From assembly GCA_902496645.1 (NCBI GenBank), contig CABVBR010000033.1, positions 1 to 15,832 on the forward strand: a stretch of DNA of 15,832 nucleotides, written 5' to 3'. This DNA is from an uncultured Collinsella sp. GTDB taxonomy: Bacteria > Actinomycetota > Coriobacteriia > Coriobacteriales > Coriobacteriaceae. A program made the translations under genes and the position numbers. Shown piece after piece: positions 13,874 through 15,832 of this stretch; the first letter of the stretch is position 1, and each line of letters begins with the position of its first letter. The notes under the pieces were generated by a model that ran no database searches, was not told where the DNA came from, and worked only from the letters and a program-made list of their open reading frames with translations.

Positions 13874-15832
13874 TTGAAGCTCATCATCGCCGAGAAAAAC
13901 GACGCCGCGCGTCAGATTGCCGAGCGTCTGTCCACGGACAAACCCAAAAAGGACAAGGTGTACAACACCGCCATCTACCGTTTTGAGTGGAAGGGCGAGG
14001 AGTGCGTGACGATCGGCCTTGCCGGTCACATCCTTGCGCCCGATTTTTGCGACAGCGTGCTGTTCGATAAAAAGCTGGGCTGGTATTCGGTCACCGAGGA
14101 CGGCGAGATGCTGCCGGCCGATATGCCCGATGGCCTGGCACGTCCGCCCTACGACACCAAGCGCAAGCCGTTTCTTGCCGATGGTATCTCCATCAAGGGC
14201 TGGAAGCTCGAGAGCCTGCCTTACCTCACCTGGGCGCCCGTCATTAAGCTGCCGGCCGAGAAGGAGCTCATCCGCTCGCTCAAGAACCTTGCCAAGAAGT
14301 CCGACAGCGTCATTATCGCCACGGACTTCGACCGCGAGGGCGAACTGATCGGTTCGGACGCCCTCAACAAGGTGCGCGAGGTTGCGTCCGACTTGCCGGT
14401 CGCCCGCGCCCAGTATTCTTCGTTTACCAAGGCCGAGATTACGCAGGCCTTCGATAATCTTGTCTCGCTCGACCAGAATCTGGCCGACGCCGGCGAGAGC
14501 CGCCAGCACATCGACCTCATTTGGGGCGCGGTGCTCACGCGTTACCTGACGCTCGCCAAGTTTGGCGGCTTTGGCAACGTGCGCTCCGCCGGCCGCGTGC
14601 AGACGCCGACGCTTGCCCTGGTGGTCGAACGCGAGCGCGAGCGCATGGCGTTTGTGCCCGAGGACTATTGGCAGATTCGCGGCATGGGTGCCGCTCAGGG
14701 TGCTGCCGAGGATGACCGCTTTAAGATTGCGCACAAGACGGCACGTTTTACCGACAAGGATGCTGCCGAGACGGCGTACGGCCACGTCGACGGCGCTACG
14801 ACGGCAACCGTCGCCGCGGTGACCAAGCGCTCCCGCAAGCAGCAGCCGCCCACGCCGTTTGCGACGACCTCGCTGCAGGCTGCCGCCGCGGCCGAGGGCA
14901 TCTCACCTGCACGTACCATGCGCATCGCCGAGTCCCTCTACATGGCGGGCCTCATCAGCTATCCGCGTGTCGACAACACCGTGTACCCTGCGACGCTCGA
15001 TCTGGGCGCCGTGGTGAGCGACCTGGCAAAGATCAACCCGGCGCTGGCGCCCGTGTGCAAAAAGGTACTCGCCGGCCCCATGAAGCCCACGCGCGGCAAA
15101 GTCGAGACCACCGACCACCCGCCCATCTACCCCACGGGCGAAGGCGATCCGTCCACGCTCGATGGCGGCCAGCGCAAGCTCTACGACCTCATCGCCCGCC
15201 GCTTCCTGGCGACGCTTATGGGTCCCGCGACCATCGAGAATACCAAGCTCGAGCTCGACGTGAACGGTGAGCCGTTCGTGGCTTCGGGCGATGTGCTCGT
15301 GACCCCGGGTTTCCGCGAGGCGTACCCGTACGGACTCAAGCGCGACGAGCAGATGCCGCCGCTGGAGCAGGGCGACACGGTCGACGTGTTCGACATTAAG
15401 CTTGAGGCCAAGCAGACCGAGCCGCCCGCGCGCTACAGCCAGGGCAAGCTCGTGCAGGAGATGGAAAAGCGCGGCCTGGGCACCAAGTCCACGCGTGCGA
15501 GCATCATCGAGCGCCTGTATGCCGTGCGCTATCTCAAAAACGATCCCGTTGAGCCGAGCCAGCTGGGCATCGCCATCATCGACGCGCTGACGCAATTTGC
15601 CCCGCGCATCACGAGCCCCGATATGACCAGCGAGCTCGACGGCGACATGACTCGCGTCGAGCGCGGCGAGGACACCGAAGAGCATGTCGTGACGCACTCG
15701 CGCGCGCTGCTGGCCGGCGTGCTCGACGAGTTGCTCAAGCACACGCAGGAGCTGGGCGACGCCATCAGCGACGCCGTTACGGCCGATGCGCGCGTGGGCG
15801 CCTGCCCCAAGTGCGGCAAGGACCTGGTTATG
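13874..15832 (+). CDS. Type IA DNA topoisomerase, archaeal topoisomerase I-like (3' end outside window)
   Basis: Relaxes negative supercoils by cutting one DNA strand. It starts at TTG 13874 with AGGAG (13863-13867) 6 bases upstream; the family begins at this point (MKLIIAEKNDAARQIAERLS, Glu7 of the TOPRIM site). TOPRIM acidic residues are Asp151, Asp153 and Glu155 in TDFDREGE. The catalytic tyrosine is Tyr363 in LISYPRVDNT, where the usual Thr is Val366. The later parts DHPPIYPT, PPARYSQGKLVQEME and RGLGTKSTRASIIERL complete the core. A zinc ribbon starts at CPKCGK near the window edge. GLAGHILAPDF and the tyrosine motif fit archaeal TopA better than E. coli TopA or TopB. 653 residues are visible and the reading frame stays open to the edge. 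It follows hypB by 54 bases with no strong terminator. Confidence 0.92.
   Translation, partial: MKLIIAEKNDAARQIAERLSTDKPKKDKVYNTAIYRFEWKGEECVTIGLAGHILAPDFCDSVLFDKKLGWYSVTEDGEMLPADMPDGLARPPYDTKRKPFLADGISIKGWKLESLPYLTWAPVIKLPAEKELIRSLKNLAKKSDSVIIATDFDREGELIGSDALNKVREVASDLPVARAQYSSFTKAEITQAFDNLVSLDQNLADAGESRQHIDLIWGAVLTRYLTLAKFGGFGNVRSAGRVQTPTLALVVERERERMAFVPEDYWQIRGMGAAQGAAEDDRFKIAHKTARFTDKDAAETAYGHVDGATTATVAAVTKRSRKQQPPTPFATTSLQAAAAAEGISPARTMRIAESLYMAGLISYPRVDNTVYPATLDLGAVVSDLAKINPALAPVCKKVLAGPMKPTRGKVETTDHPPIYPTGEGDPSTLDGGQRKLYDLIARRFLATLMGPATIENTKLELDVNGEPFVASGDVLVTPGFREAYPYGLKRDEQMPPLEQGDTVDVFDIKLEAKQTEPPARYSQGKLVQEMEKRGLGTKSTRASIIERLYAVRYLKNDPVEPSQLGIAIIDALTQFAPRITSPDMTSELDGDMTRVERGEDTEEHVVTHSRALLAGVLDELLKHTQELGDAISDAVTADARVGACPKCGKDLVM

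Noticed and set aside
13319..14785. 488-residue open frame antisense to hypB and the topoisomerase
   Set aside because: Spans two well-supported genes on the other strand and has no family features.
1..15832. A defence island, toxin-antitoxin pair, prophage or CRISPR array
   Set aside because: No regularly spaced repeats, integrase, nuclease/helicase defence genes or toxin-like pairs were seen; the genes are metabolic, transport, export and maturation functions.

Overview
The window is high-GC, densely coded bacterial chromosome. Its gene content suggests an anaerobic, gut-type actinobacterium of the Coriobacteriia, most likely close to Collinsella. The clues are a cellobiose-class PTS in a GC-rich genome, an aspartate aminotransferase of the corynebacterial type, a TatB-like/TatC pair next to hypA-hypB, and strong NNC/NNG codon bias. 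The genus is inferred from content, not from a database match. No rRNA, tRNA, CRISPR array, phage gene or transposase gene is visible.

Left third (1-5300): a beta-glucoside utilisation locus. On the minus strand lie a GntR/UTRA regulator and the start of mannose-6-phosphate isomerase (cut by the window edge). Divergently on the plus strand lie a GH1 6-phospho-beta-glucosidase, a lactose/cellobiose-type PTS EIIC, then EIIB and EIIA, closed by a strong intrinsic terminator. EIIA/EIIB/EIIC would import and phosphorylate a beta-glucoside, the GH1 enzyme would split it into sugar-6-phosphate plus free sugar or aglycone, and the ROK kinase just downstream could phosphorylate freed glucose. The 301-base divergent gap holds a clear sigma70-type promoter and a long, nearly perfect stem in the predicted 5' leader.

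Middle (5354-11200): mostly single transcription units. They are a ROK sugar kinase, a family II manganese-type inorganic pyrophosphatase, a Na+/H+ antiporter NhaA, a small unknown protein on the minus strand converging on nhaA over a bidirectional terminator, an aspartate aminotransferase, and a lone STAS-domain anti-sigma-factor antagonist.

Right third (11354-15832): a tightly packed run of tatA/B, tatC, hypA and hypB, then the first 653 codons of a type IA topoisomerase that starts with TTG and resembles archaeal topoisomerase I more than E. coli TopA. Pairing Tat export with HypA/HypB nickel insertion suggests maturation of a Tat-exported [NiFe] hydrogenase encoded elsewhere.

The least expected signal is intergenic. 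Three dyad elements (1320-1409, 5259-5300, 6310-6370) share the pattern GGGG-(C/A)-rich followed by GGTT and TTTTGG or TTTGCACC. Together they look like a dispersed REP-like repeat family. One sits in the leader of the beta-glucoside operon and one works as a terminator.
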